Assembly (NCBI GenBank): GCA_024231975.1
Contig: JAAEQB010000064.1
Coordinates: 1 to 64,000 of the forward strand
Source: Allobosea sp.
GTDB lineage: Bacteria; Pseudomonadota; Alphaproteobacteria; Rhizobiales; Beijerinckiaceae
DNA: 64,000 bases
Reading direction: 5' to 3'
The translations under genes were made by a program, and so were the position numbers. Under the pieces are notes generated by a model. That model did no database searches and had not been told where the DNA came from. It worked only from the letters and a program-made list of their open reading frames with translations. Positions 1 to 10,856 of the stretch are shown here, in pieces; position 1 is the stretch's first letter, and each line of letters starts with the position of its first letter.

Positions 1-96
1 AACCCGCGCTTCAAGATCGACGTAGCTGAAAAGCTCGCCCGTCCGATTGTCGTCACCGCGCATGCACCGATCTCCGAACCCCTTCGAAGACAATGA
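1..96 (+). CDS. C-terminal tail of an unidentified protein (5' end outside window)
   Basis: Frame 1 is open from the window edge to a TGA at 94-96 and encodes 31 residues ending SEPLRRQ. I do not recognise the family. The same frame reopens after this TGA and runs into the truncated TctA gene, but these 31 residues do not look like a TctA N-terminus. The stop may therefore lie close to a recombination junction and need not be the native end of the upstream gene. Whether it is a real gene end or junk at a deletion boundary cannot be decided from 96 bases. Confidence 0.3.
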   Translation, partial: NPRFKIDVAEKLARPIVVTAHAPISEPLRRQ

Positions 97-147
97 ATCA
101 CGCCGAATGCCCTGCGGCGAGCGGGTTTTTCAACAGCCTGCTATGCG

Positions 148-1362
148 ATGACGCGCAAGGGCGAGGCGGAGACGGCGCTCGGCATCTGCCTCTGGTTCTC
201 GGCGCTCGGCGGCATCGCCGGCACGCTCTCGCTGATGCTGATCGCGCCGCTGCTGGCCGAGATGGCGCTGTCCTTCTCGACCTATGAGAATTTCTGGCTC
301 GCCATGCTCGGCCTGATGTGCTCGACGCTGGTGGCGCGTTCCTCGCCGATCAAGGCGATCGCGGCGATGCTGCTCGGCCTCTTGATCACCTGCATCGGCA
401 TCGACAATCCCGGCGGCGTTGCGCGCTTCACCTTCGGCTCCACCGATCTCTTGGGCGGCATCGAGCCGATCCCGGCGCTGGTCGGCGTCTTCGCGCTGGC
501 AGAGGTGATGCGGGCTCTGACCGAGCGCGAGCCGCCGAAGCTGGAGAACCGACGGCTCGGCTCGATCCTCAAGGGCCAGTGGGCGCTGACCAAGAAATAC
601 CCCAAGCAGCAGGCGCGCGGGAACCTGATCGGCATCATCATCGGCGTGCTGCCGGGCGCCGGCGCCGACATGGCGGCCTGGGTCAGCTACGCCATGGCCA
701 AGCGCTTTTCGAAGACGCCGGAGAAATTCGGCACCGGCCATCCCGAGGGGCTGATCGAGGCCGGCGCCTCGAACAATGCCTCGCTCGCCTCGGGCTGGGT
801 GCCGGCGCTGCTCTTCGGCATCCCCGGCGACACCATCACCGCGATCGCCATCGGCGTGCTCTACATGAAGGGCCTCAACCCCGGCCCGACACTGTTCTCG
901 TCGCAGGCGTCGAGCATGTACGCGCTCTACATCATCTTCATCATCGGCAACATCATCATGATCCCGCTCGGCATCATCATGATCCGGCTCGCGAGCAAGG
1001 TGGTCGGCGCGCCGCGCTCGGCAGTGATGCCGGTGATCATGATCTTCTGCGCGGTCGGCGCCTTCGCAACGGCGGGCAACAACCTGTTCGCGGTCTGGTG
1101 CGTCGCCGCCTTCGGCCTGATCGGCTTCGTGATGGAGAAGAACGGCTACCCGGTCGCGGCGATGGTGCTCGGCATCGTCATGGGCACGATGGTCGAGCAG
1201 AGCTTCGTGACGTCGCTGATCAAGTCGGACGGCTCGATCCTGCCCTTCTTCAACCGGCCGGTCTCCTCGGTGCTGGCGGCGATGACCTTCGGCGCGCTGC
1301 TCTGGCCGGTCTTCGTCTGGACGATGCGCAGGCTGATGGCGCAGCGGCCGGCCGCGGCCTGA
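148..1362 (+). CDS. N-terminally truncated TctA-family permease of a tripartite tricarboxylate transporter (probable pseudogene)
   Basis: This is the large polytopic subunit of a TctABC carboxylate importer in the inner membrane. The 404 residues match TctA from the segment just after the first dicarboxylate-binding repeat onward: AMTRKGEAETALG corresponds to the usual DGYPMxxxGxAxxAL. The region continues through the complete second half, including IGVLPGAGADMAAW, the asparagine-rich EAGASNNAS stretch and GIPGDT. TctA proteins are normally about 500 residues, so roughly the first 100, including the first GxLPGxG repeat and the opening membrane helices, are missing. In-frame codons upstream of 148 lose the similarity within about five residues and hit TGA at 94-96. 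No tctB or tctC is adjacent. I expect it to be non-functional, although an intact copy could exist outside the window. Confidence 0.75.
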   Translation: MTRKGEAETALGICLWFSALGGIAGTLSLMLIAPLLAEMALSFSTYENFWLAMLGLMCSTLVARSSPIKAIAAMLLGLLITCIGIDNPGGVARFTFGSTDLLGGIEPIPALVGVFALAEVMRALTEREPPKLENRRLGSILKGQWALTKKYPKQQARGNLIGIIIGVLPGAGADMAAWVSYAMAKRFSKTPEKFGTGHPEGLIEAGASNNASLASGWVPALLFGIPGDTITAIAIGVLYMKGLNPGPTLFSSQASSMYALYIIFIIGNIIMIPLGIIMIRLASKVVGAPRSAVMPVIMIFCAVGAFATAGNNLFAVWCVAAFGLIGFVMEKNGYPVAAMVLGIVMGTMVEQSFVTSLIKSDGSILPFFNRPVSSVLAAMTFGALLWPVFVWTMRRLMAQRPAAA

Positions 1363-1407
1363 GGTTGCTGCCGCCCGTCACACCGAATCAGTGCTAGAGA
1401 CGGGCGC

Positions 1408-3597
1408 ATGGACGATGCGCTCGACGAAGGGCAGGGCGGTGGCAGCACGGTCGAGGTGCTGATCCCGCTCGGCCTCGACCAGGCCTATAGCTATGCCGTG
1501 CCGCCGGGGCTCACGCTTGCGCCGGGCGATGTCGTGCAGGTGCCGCTCGGGCCGCGCGAGACGGTCGGCGTCGTCTGGGAAGCGGGCTCCGGCCGTGGCG
1601 GCAATTTGAAGAAGGTGGTCGGCAAGCTCGACATGCCGCCGCTCGATCCGGCCTTGCGCAAGCTGGTCGACTGGGTCGCCTGGTACACGCTCGCCGCCAA
1701 GGGCTCGGTACTGGCGCTGGCGCTACGCCGCCCGCCCGACGATACGCCGGAGCGGCCGAAGCTCGGCGTGAGACTGGTCGGCGCGCCGCCGGCACGGATG
1801 ACGCCGGCTCGTGCCCGCGCCATCGCCGCCGCTGAGGGCGGGCTGCTGATCGGCAAGTCGGCGCTGGCGGAGGCGGCCTCGGTCAGCACGGCGGTGATCG
1901 ATTCCCTCGTCGATGCCGGCACTTTCTCCATCGAGGCGTTGCCGCAGGAGGCGATCGCGGCGCGGCCCGATCCCGATTATGCCAAACCGCAGCTCTCGGA
2001 CGACCAGCGTGCGGTCGGCGATGCCCTCGCCGATCTCGTGCGCAAGCAGTCCTGGCAGGTCGCGCTGCTCGAAGGCGTCACCGGCTCGGGCAAGACCGAG
2101 GTCTATTTCGAGGCCGTCGCCGAGGCGATCCGGCTCGGGCGCCAGAGCGTGATCCTGATGCCGGAGATCGCGCTGACCGCGCAGTTCATCGACCGTTTCG
2201 AGGCGCGCTTCGGTGTCCGGCCCGGCCTATGGCATTCGGCGGTGAGCGGGCGCCGGCGCGAGCGGCTGCAGGCAGCGATCGCCAAGGGCGAGGCGCTGGT
2301 GGTGGCGGGGGCGCGCTCGGCGCTGTTCCTGCCCTACAAGGATCTTGGTCTGATCGTTATCGATGAGGAGCATGAGGCCGCCTACAAGCAGGAGGACGGG
2401 GTCGCCTACCATGCCCGCGACATGGCAGTGGTGCGTGGCAAGATCGAGAACGCGCCGGTGGTGCTGGCCTCGGCGACACCTTCGCTGGAAACCCGCGTCA
2501 ATGCCGAGCGCGGCCGCTATCTCCATCTCAAGCTGCCGGAGCGCTTTGGCGGGCGCGAGCTGCCCACCCTCGGCCTGGTCGACCTGCGCAGGGACAAGCC
2601 GGAGCGCGGGCGCTGGCTCTCCACCGGGCTGATCAAGGCGGTCGAGGCCAATCTCGAGGCGAAGGAGCAGTCGCTGCTCTTCCTCAACCGGCGCGGCTAT
2701 GCGCCGCTGACGCTGTGCCGCGATTGCGGCCATCGCTTCCAATGCCCGAACTGCTCGGCCTGGCTGGTCGATCATCGCTTCCGGCGGGCGCTGGTCTGCC
2801 ATCATTGCGGCCATGTCGAGCGCCGTCCACATGAATGCCCGGCCTGCCATCAGCCTGAGAGTCTCGTCGCCTGCGGGCCCGGCGTCGAGCGCCTCGCCGA
2901 GGAGGTCGCGACCCTGTTCCCGCAGGCGCGCTCGATCGTGTTGTCGAGCGATTTTCCAGGAGGAACCGAGCGCCTGAAGCAGGAATTGATGGCGGTGGCC
3001 GAAGGCGAGTTCGACATCGTCATCGGCACGCAGCTCGTCGCCAAGGGCCACAACTTCCCGGGGATGACGCTGGTCGGGGTGATCGATGCCGATCTCGGCC
3101 TGACATCGGGCGATCCGCGTGCTGCCGAGCGCACCTTCCAGGTGCTCAGGCAGGTCACCGGCCGGGCCGGGCGCGGCGAGAAGCCGGGGCGGGCGTTGCT
3201 GCAGACCCATGACCCCAATCATCCCGTGCTGAAGGCGCTGATCTCCGGCGATCCCGAGCGCTTTTACGCGGCTGAGACGGCGGCGCGCGAGGCCGCCGGC
3301 TTGCCGCCCTTCGGTCGGCTCGCCGGGCTGATCGTCTCGGCGAATTCGCAGGGCGAGGCAGAGACCCATGCGCGGGCGCTGGCACGTTGTGCGGAGGCGC
3401 CGGCCGGGGTCGCCGTGCTCGGCCCGGCCGAGGCGCCGCTCGCCATCCTGCGCGGGCGCCATCGCATGCGGCTGATCGTCAGGACGGCGCGCGAGATCAA
3501 CCTGCAGGATTACCTGCGCGCCTGGCTCAAGCGGGCGCCGCGGCCGAAGGGTTCGGTGAGGGTCGCGGTCGACGTCGATCCGCAGAGCTTTTTGTGA
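1408..3597 (+). CDS. priA: Primosomal protein N' (replication restart helicase PriA)
   Basis: PriA is a superfamily 2 helicase that reloads the replisome at stalled forks. The 729 residues show a DNA-binding N-terminal domain, a Walker A motif GVTGSGKTE near residue 224, the DEEH box near 318, and an inserted zinc-binding region at about 437-486 with four CxxC pairs (CRDC, CPNC, CHHC, CPAC). A C-terminal helicase domain contains TQLVAKGHNFPG. Length is typical. The ATG at 1408 is chosen because the conserved domain (VEVLIPLGLDQAYSY) begins about 14 residues in. In many alphaproteobacteria priA lies just upstream of atpH. Here an extra membrane-protein gene separates the two. Confidence 0.96.
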   Translation: MDDALDEGQGGGSTVEVLIPLGLDQAYSYAVPPGLTLAPGDVVQVPLGPRETVGVVWEAGSGRGGNLKKVVGKLDMPPLDPALRKLVDWVAWYTLAAKGSVLALALRRPPDDTPERPKLGVRLVGAPPARMTPARARAIAAAEGGLLIGKSALAEAASVSTAVIDSLVDAGTFSIEALPQEAIAARPDPDYAKPQLSDDQRAVGDALADLVRKQSWQVALLEGVTGSGKTEVYFEAVAEAIRLGRQSVILMPEIALTAQFIDRFEARFGVRPGLWHSAVSGRRRERLQAAIAKGEALVVAGARSALFLPYKDLGLIVIDEEHEAAYKQEDGVAYHARDMAVVRGKIENAPVVLASATPSLETRVNAERGRYLHLKLPERFGGRELPTLGLVDLRRDKPERGRWLSTGLIKAVEANLEAKEQSLLFLNRRGYAPLTLCRDCGHRFQCPNCSAWLVDHRFRRALVCHHCGHVERRPHECPACHQPESLVACGPGVERLAEEVATLFPQARSIVLSSDFPGGTERLKQELMAVAEGEFDIVIGTQLVAKGHNFPGMTLVGVIDADLGLTSGDPRAAERTFQVLRQVTGRAGRGEKPGRALLQTHDPNHPVLKALISGDPERFYAAETAAREAAGLPPFGRLAGLIVSANSQGEAETHARALARCAEAPAGVAVLGPAEAPLAILRGRHRMRLIVRTAREINLQDYLRAWLKRAPRPKGSVRVAVDVDPQSFL

Positions 3598-3686
3598 GGC
3601 GCATCGGCTGGCGGCGGCGCCTCGAAGTTGAAGATTGATTTACAATCAGTGCGAGCATGTTACCTTGCGGCAGATTAGGGGGCGAC

Positions 3687-5276
3687 ATGACCGAGACATC
3701 GTCGAATCCGGCCAAGGCATCGCCGAATCCGCCCGAGACACCACTAACTCCGCCCGAGACATCGGCGACTCCGGCCGAGGCATCGCCTAATTCGGCCGGG
3801 ATACCGCCGATTCCTGCCAAGACATCGCAGCCTCCGAGCGAAACATATCTGGGCTTGATCAAAAAATTGCCGCTCGCGGCCATGCTCTCGGTACTTGGCC
3901 TGCTGCTATTCGCGATCTGCAGTTTCTTCGTAGTTTACGGGGCCGATTCCGACCTATCGCAGAAAGTGACGGAAGAGACTTGCAAGAAGCATTTCAATGG
4001 GAAATTGCCGCAGACTCCTCCGAACGGTGCCGAGAACGGCGTGTTGAGGATCGTCGGCGTTTGGCCCGAGCGCGTTGAGCTGGGCGGCAGCCTTTGTGTT
4101 GCGGCAGCCGGCATTGCTTCGCAGGACGGTGCGGCTGCGCTCAACAATACGCTACAGGGCAAGCGAGCAGAAGCGCTCGTGCGCGCTGCCAACTTCGAGC
4201 GCGCGCAAAACGCCGTCAGGCCAAAGCTCGACGAGTCACAAGACCTCGATAAGCAGATTGAGGAGGCGGTGGCTGCTGGCCGGCCGGTCGATGATCTGCG
4301 AAAGAAACAAGCGGAGCTGAGCCGCCAGCTTGAAGGCCTGGTCAAAAAAGCCAGCACCGAGGAGCAGAAGTATCGACAAATCCTCTCGGAGCAGGAAGCG
4401 GCCCGCGCTGCAGTCGAGAAGGGGCCGGACGTCGTCAAGACCGTCCTGTTCTTCGGCGGCAAGAGGGCGAACGATCTGGCATTCAATGCCCTGGCCCGGC
4501 CTGACATACAGTACCTCGTGTTCCGTCTTCAACCGGCCACCGATGCTGCTTCTGAAACCGGAAAATTCTGGCGTGATGTCCTCGGAGGGTCGACCGACGC
4601 CGTCGCGGGCCAAAGCTGGTATGACCGTTACCGGGTTCTCGATGTAGGGCTGTCGCGGCGGGAAAACAGCAGCGGCCCCGAGCCTAGCCAGGAACCGCAC
4701 TCGATCAGTGTGCTGATCTATCGATCGTGGCTCGTCGGTCTCGGCGCCACCGCAGCTTTGTGCCTGATGGTCGCCTTCGCATTGCAGGCGCGTTCGACGA
4801 CCTTGCTGCGCGATCACGACGCGAAGGGCGCAGACGGCGGGCCGACGGCGCCCTACAGCTTGGCCCGTTCGCAAATGGCGATGTGGGGGGCTCTGGTCTT
4901 CTTCGGCTTCATCTATATCTGGCTGGTCCTGGGTCACATCAACGGAATCTTGAATTCCGAACTGCTTCTGCTGCTCGGGATCACGGCGGCGACCGGCCTC
5001 ATTGCGGTGCCCATCACCAATGCTCAGAATGCTGAGGCGCGTGCCCAAGGGGAGCCTACTAAAACCACCGGCTCTTTCTGGAAGGACATCCTGCAAAGCG
5101 GCTCGGCACCGCAGATCCACCGTATCCAGATGGTCGCTTGGTCGCTACTGCTGGCCGTCATCTTCACCTGGAACGTGATCACGAGCTTTAGCTTCATCAA
5201 GTTCGATACCACCCTCCTGATCATGATGGGCTTCGTCGGCGGGACGTATCTCGGCTTCAAGCCCACCGAAAAATAG
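3687..5276 (+). CDS. Unrecognised membrane protein with heptad-repeat Pro/Thr-rich N-terminus, periplasmic coiled coil and C-terminal membrane bundle
   Basis: Length is 529 residues from the ATG at 3687, preferred over the in-frame ATG at 3657 because AGGGGG lies six bases before it. Order of parts: a low-complexity tail of seven-residue repeats (residues 3-51), one membrane helix (about 60-85), an extracytoplasmic domain with a charged heptad-rich coiled coil (about 170-240), then four more hydrophobic helices. The last two precede GGTYLGFKPTE at the C-terminus. I recall a similar ending in other uncharacterised bacterial membrane proteins, but I cannot assign a function. Codon choice is visibly AT-richer than in priA and the atp genes on either side (many ATT, TTT, AAA, AAT codons), which suggests acquisition. 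No partner gene is adjacent. Confidence 0.8.
   Translation: MTETSSNPAKASPNPPETPLTPPETSATPAEASPNSAGIPPIPAKTSQPPSETYLGLIKKLPLAAMLSVLGLLLFAICSFFVVYGADSDLSQKVTEETCKKHFNGKLPQTPPNGAENGVLRIVGVWPERVELGGSLCVAAAGIASQDGAAALNNTLQGKRAEALVRAANFERAQNAVRPKLDESQDLDKQIEEAVAAGRPVDDLRKKQAELSRQLEGLVKKASTEEQKYRQILSEQEAARAAVEKGPDVVKTVLFFGGKRANDLAFNALARPDIQYLVFRLQPATDAASETGKFWRDVLGGSTDAVAGQSWYDRYRVLDVGLSRRENSSGPEPSQEPHSISVLIYRSWLVGLGATAALCLMVAFALQARSTTLLRDHDAKGADGGPTAPYSLARSQMAMWGALVFFGFIYIWLVLGHINGILNSELLLLLGITAATGLIAVPITNAQNAEARAQGEPTKTTGSFWKDILQSGSAPQIHRIQMVAWSLLLAVIFTWNVITSFSFIKFDTTLLIMMGFVGGTYLGFKPTEK
3693..3839 (+). repeat. Seven tandem 21-bp degenerate repeats encoding seven-residue units
   Basis: The units read ETSSNPA, KASPNPP, ETPLTPP, ETSATPA, EASPNSA, GIPPIPA and KTSQPPS, exactly in register, followed by a partial eighth unit starting ET. 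At DNA level they resemble gagacatcgccgaatccgcc with drift. The repeat forms the cytoplasmic or linker tail before the first membrane helix. Copy number would be expected to vary between strains by slippage or recombination without breaking the frame, because the unit is a multiple of three. Confidence 0.8.
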
Positions 5277-5626
5277 GCTTTCGGGTTTCTGCGAAGGTTT
5301 CCCCCCAAACCGACAGGGCGCCAGCTTCGGCCGAGCGTGGACTGCCAGTCGACCTGCCAATCAAAACTCTGGCGAGAAGGAATGGCGAGCCGGTCGGCCA
5401 ACGCGCCCTGCACAACCTGCTTCTTTCGACCGCATCCAAAGCATGGGAAGCGGGTATTTCGTCGGTTGCGCACCCCGAAACCCCATGCTATCGCACCGCC
5501 GCAATCCAAGCGCCGCAAGCCCTGGAACAGGTTTGTCGCGCGCTTGATCATCGCAGCGTCGGGGCCGTGCACTCCACCTTCGTCAGAAGGTCGCCGGAGC
5601 GGTCCCCTGGAAGAGAGAGCGAAAGC
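5277..5626 (+). other. 350-bp non-coding stretch upstream of the ATP synthase genes
   Basis: I see no convincing gene here. An open frame that starts at 5567 and runs into atpH lacks delta-subunit similarity before residue 21 and is not used. The region must carry the promoter and leader of the atp operon, but I cannot single out a -35/-10 pair with confidence. A purine-rich run, aagagagag, at 5611-5619 serves as the likely ribosome binding site for atpH. Confidence 0.5.
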
Positions 5627-6198
5627 GTGGCCGAGGGCGGATCGCAGGAACAGTCCCCAGTCTCGGGCGTGGCCGAGCGTTACGCGACGGCTCTGTTCGA
5701 ACTGGCCAGCGAGGCCAAGACGGTCGAAGCCGTCGCCAAGGACCTCGACGGCTTCGCGGCGATGATCGCCGAGAGCGACGATCTCAAGCGTCTGATCGAG
5801 AGCCCGGCTTTCTCGGCGCAGGACCAGGTTTCCGCCATCACCGCGCTCACCGCCAAGGCCGGCATCACCGGGCTTGCCGCCAACTTCATCGGCTTCGTCG
5901 CCAGCAAGCGCCGCCTGTTCGCGCTGCCGGGCATGATCCGCGCCTTCCGCGCCAAGGTCGCCGAGGCCAAGGGCGTGGTCAGCGCCGAGGTCACGCTGGC
6001 CGAAGAGCCGTCCGCGGCTCAGCTCAAGGACATCACCGCCGCCCTCAAGGAGGTCGCCGGCAAGGATGTCGACGTTTCGCTCAAGGTCGACCCGGCCATC
6101 ATCGGCGGTCTCGTCGTCAAGATGGGCTCGCGCATGGTCGATGCGTCCCTGAAAACCAAGCTCAATTCTATTCGTCTTGCCATGAAAGAGGTCGGCTG

Positions 6199-6199
<1 letters not shown>
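5627..6199 (+). CDS. atpH: F1 ATP synthase subunit delta
   Basis: AtpH is the stalk subunit that ties the F1 head to the peripheral b stalk. The GTG at 5627 is chosen over an ATG 60 bases upstream: it follows a purine-rich site (aagagagag) and gives 190 residues, the usual size. The family pattern starts SGVAERYATALFELA, and the conserved C-terminal signature DPAIIGGLVVKMGSRMVD sits at about 155-172. The stop TGA overlaps the atpA ATG by one base (TGATG), so the two are translationally coupled. It is the first gene of the F1 operon atpHAGDC. The Fo genes atpIBEF are not in the window, which fits the split arrangement of alphaproteobacteria. Confidence 0.95.
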
Positions 6200-7731
<1,532 letters not shown>

Positions 7732-7811
7732 TCATTGCGAGCGCAGCGAGGCAATCCAGCCCCGCTGCGCACCAGTTCTGGATGCTTCGTCGCTGCTCCC
7801 TGCAGTGACGG
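7732..7811. repeat. Dispersed palindromic (RPE-like) repeat between atpA and atpG
   Basis: The segment reads tcattgcgagcgcagcgagg caatccag, then a short spacer, then an imperfect complement beginning ctggatgcttcgtcgctgc and ending gcagtgacgg. This resembles the mobile intergenic repeats of rhizobia whose arms read cattgcgag...caatccag. It lies immediately after the atpA stop, inside the operon, and would form a large hairpin in the atp mRNA. It may protect upstream mRNA or be neutral. Confidence 0.6.
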
Positions 7812-7829
7812 ATAGGGGATCAAGACCGG

Positions 7830-8699
7830 ATGCCGTCCCTTAAGGACCTACGCAACCGCATCGCCTCGGTGAAGGCGACGCAGAAGATCACCAAGGCCAT
7901 GCAGATGGTCGCGGCCGCCAAGCTGCGCCGTGCCCAGACGGCGGCCGAGGCAGCTCGTCCCTATGCCGAGCGCATGGAAGCGGTGCTGGCCAACCTTGCC
8001 GGCGGCCTCGCCAATGGCAGCGCCCCGCGCCTGATCGCCGGCACGGGTTCGGACAAGGTCCAGTTGCTTGTCGTCTGCACGGCCGAGCGCGGCCTGTGCG
8101 GCGCCTTCAACTCCTCGATCGCCCGTCTCGCCCGCGACAAGGCGAGCGCGCTCAAGGCCGAAGGCAAGACGGTCAAGATCATCTGCGTCGGCAAGAAGGG
8201 CTATGACATCCTGCGCCGGCAGTTCGCCGCGGATATCATCGAGCTCGTCGACCTGCGCGCCTTCAAGCAGCTCGGCTTCGCCAATGCCGAGACGATCGCG
8301 CAGAACATCCTGACGCGCTTCGCGGCTGGCGAGTTCGACGTCGCGACGCTGTTCTTCTCGAAGTTCAAGTCGGTGATCTCGCAGATCCCGACGGCGCAGC
8401 AGATCATCCCGGCCGAGATCCCGGCCGGCGCCAAGACCACCGATGCGGTCTACGACTACGAGCCGGAAGAGAGCGAGATTCTCGAGACCCTGCTGCCACG
8501 CAACCTGACTGTTCAGGTGCTGCGGGCGCTGCTCGAGAACGCCGCCTCCGAGCAGGGCGCGCGCATGTCCGCCATGGACTCCGCGACGCGCAATGCCGGC
8601 GAGATGATCAAGAAGCAGACGACGATCTACAACCGCTCGCGTCAGGCGATGATCACCAAGGAACTGATCGAGATCATCTCCGGCGCGGAAGCGCTCTAA
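7830..8699 (+). CDS. atpG: F1 ATP synthase subunit gamma
   Basis: AtpG is the central rotating shaft of F1. Its 289 residues open with the conserved MPSLKDLRNRIASVKATQKITKAMQMVAAAKLR region and end with the C-terminal helix signature RMSAMDSATRNAGEMI followed by TKELIEIISGAEAL. An insertion of the kind seen in alphaproteobacterial gamma subunits precedes the C-terminal helix (YDYEPEESEILETLLP). Start ATG at 7830 is unambiguous from the family N-terminus. It is in the atp operon, with atpD 61 bp downstream. Confidence 0.97.
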   Translation: MPSLKDLRNRIASVKATQKITKAMQMVAAAKLRRAQTAAEAARPYAERMEAVLANLAGGLANGSAPRLIAGTGSDKVQLLVVCTAERGLCGAFNSSIARLARDKASALKAEGKTVKIICVGKKGYDILRRQFAADIIELVDLRAFKQLGFANAETIAQNILTRFAAGEFDVATLFFSKFKSVISQIPTAQQIIPAEIPAGAKTTDAVYDYEPEESEILETLLPRNLTVQVLRALLENAASEQGARMSAMDSATRNAGEMIKKQTTIYNRSRQAMITKELIEIISGAEAL

Positions 8700-8712
8700 C
8701 CGCCTAAATTCA

Positions 8713-8728
8713 GGCCGGCGTGCCGGCC
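8713..8728 (+). other. Compact GC hairpin in the atpG-atpD gap
   Basis: GGCCGGC and GCCGGCC are perfect complements separated by only two bases. No run of T follows, so it is not a typical intrinsic terminator. It may act as an mRNA stability or processing element that sets the gamma to beta ratio. That role is inferred only from position. Confidence 0.45.
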
Positions 8729-8760
8729 CCCCGACACGCTTCGCATCCGAGGTTCGAACC

Positions 8761-10221
<1,461 letters not shown>

Positions 10222-10236
10222 GTTTCACGGGCCATT

Positions 10237-10349
10237 CCGGCCGGCGCCAGCCGGCCGGGAGGCGTGACACGCGTCCTTCCCGGGCTTGCCCGGGAAGCTC
10301 TGGACGAGAAGACACTGGTTTCAGGGATGGTCGGGTCAGGCCCGATCAT
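10237..10349. repeat. Three successive palindromic hairpins in the atpD-atpC gap
   Basis: Hairpin 1 at 10237-10258 has 9-bp arms CCGGCCGGC/GCCGGCCGG. Hairpin 2 at 10276-10297 has 9-bp arms CTTCCCGGG/CCCGGGAAG with a four-base loop. Hairpin 3 at 10327-10349 is an atggtcggg...cccgatcat element matching the tcgggtca-gcccga core seen again at 19709-19731. They look like a REP-type cluster inserted between two essential genes. None has a T run. Confidence 0.65.
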
Positions 10350-10372
10350 GACGAGCCTGGAGAGATTTTACG

Positions 10373-10786
10373 ATGGCCACTTTCACATTCGAACTCGTCT
10401 CGCCGGAGCGTATCCTGTTCTCGGGCGAAGCCGTCAGCGTCATCGTGCCGTCGGTCGAGGGCGAGATGACCGTGCTCGCCGGTCACGCCCCGGTCGTCGC
10501 CGTGCTCAAGCCCGGCATCGTCCTGGTCCAGACCGACTCGAGCAACGGCAAGGAATTCTTCGTCTCGGGCGGCCTCGCCGAGGTCAATGCGACGAGCGTT
10601 ACCATCCTGGCCGAGCAGGCCCGCTTCCTCGAGGACGTCGACACCGCCGTCCTCGACGCTGAGATCCTGACCGCCGAGACCCGCCATGCCGGTTCGCATG
10701 ACGAGGCCGAGAAGAAGCGCCTGCATGACCAGCTTGTGCAGCTGCGCGAATTCAAGGGCGTGTTCGAGCAGCGCAAGGCGGCGTAA
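10373..10786 (+). CDS. atpC: F1 ATP synthase subunit epsilon
   Basis: AtpC is a rotor subunit that contacts gamma and regulates ATP hydrolysis. Length is 137 residues, starting MATFTFELVSPERILFSGEA. The N-terminal beta-sandwich contains GEMTVLAGHAPVVAVLKPG, and the C-terminal part is a helical hairpin (EAEKKRLHDQLVQLREFKGVFEQR). It is the last gene of the atpHAGDC operon and is followed by a strong intrinsic terminator. Confidence 0.96.
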   Translation: MATFTFELVSPERILFSGEAVSVIVPSVEGEMTVLAGHAPVVAVLKPGIVLVQTDSSNGKEFFVSGGLAEVNATSVTILAEQARFLEDVDTAVLDAEILTAETRHAGSHDEAEKKRLHDQLVQLREFKGVFEQRKAA

Positions 10787-10812
10787 GCCGCTTCGTTGCA
10801 ACGAATGAGATG

Positions 10813-10839
10813 CAAAGGGCCGCGCAAGCGGCCTTTTTT
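10813..10839 (+). terminator. Intrinsic terminator of the atp operon
   Basis: A six-base stem GGCCGC (10818-10823), loop GCAA, complement GCGGCC (10828-10833) and six T residues (10834-10839), with three preceding A residues able to extend the stem. It lies 27 bp after the atpC stop. On the other strand it is just past the 3' end of rppH, where the A run would give U residues, so it may work in both directions. Confidence 0.9.
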
Positions 10840-10856
10840 GTTGTGTCGAGAGAGGC

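Noticed and set aside
10813..10839. Riboswitch or attenuator ahead of rppH
   Set aside because: The structure is a simple stem with a T run placed after atpC and after the rppH stop, so a terminator explains it.
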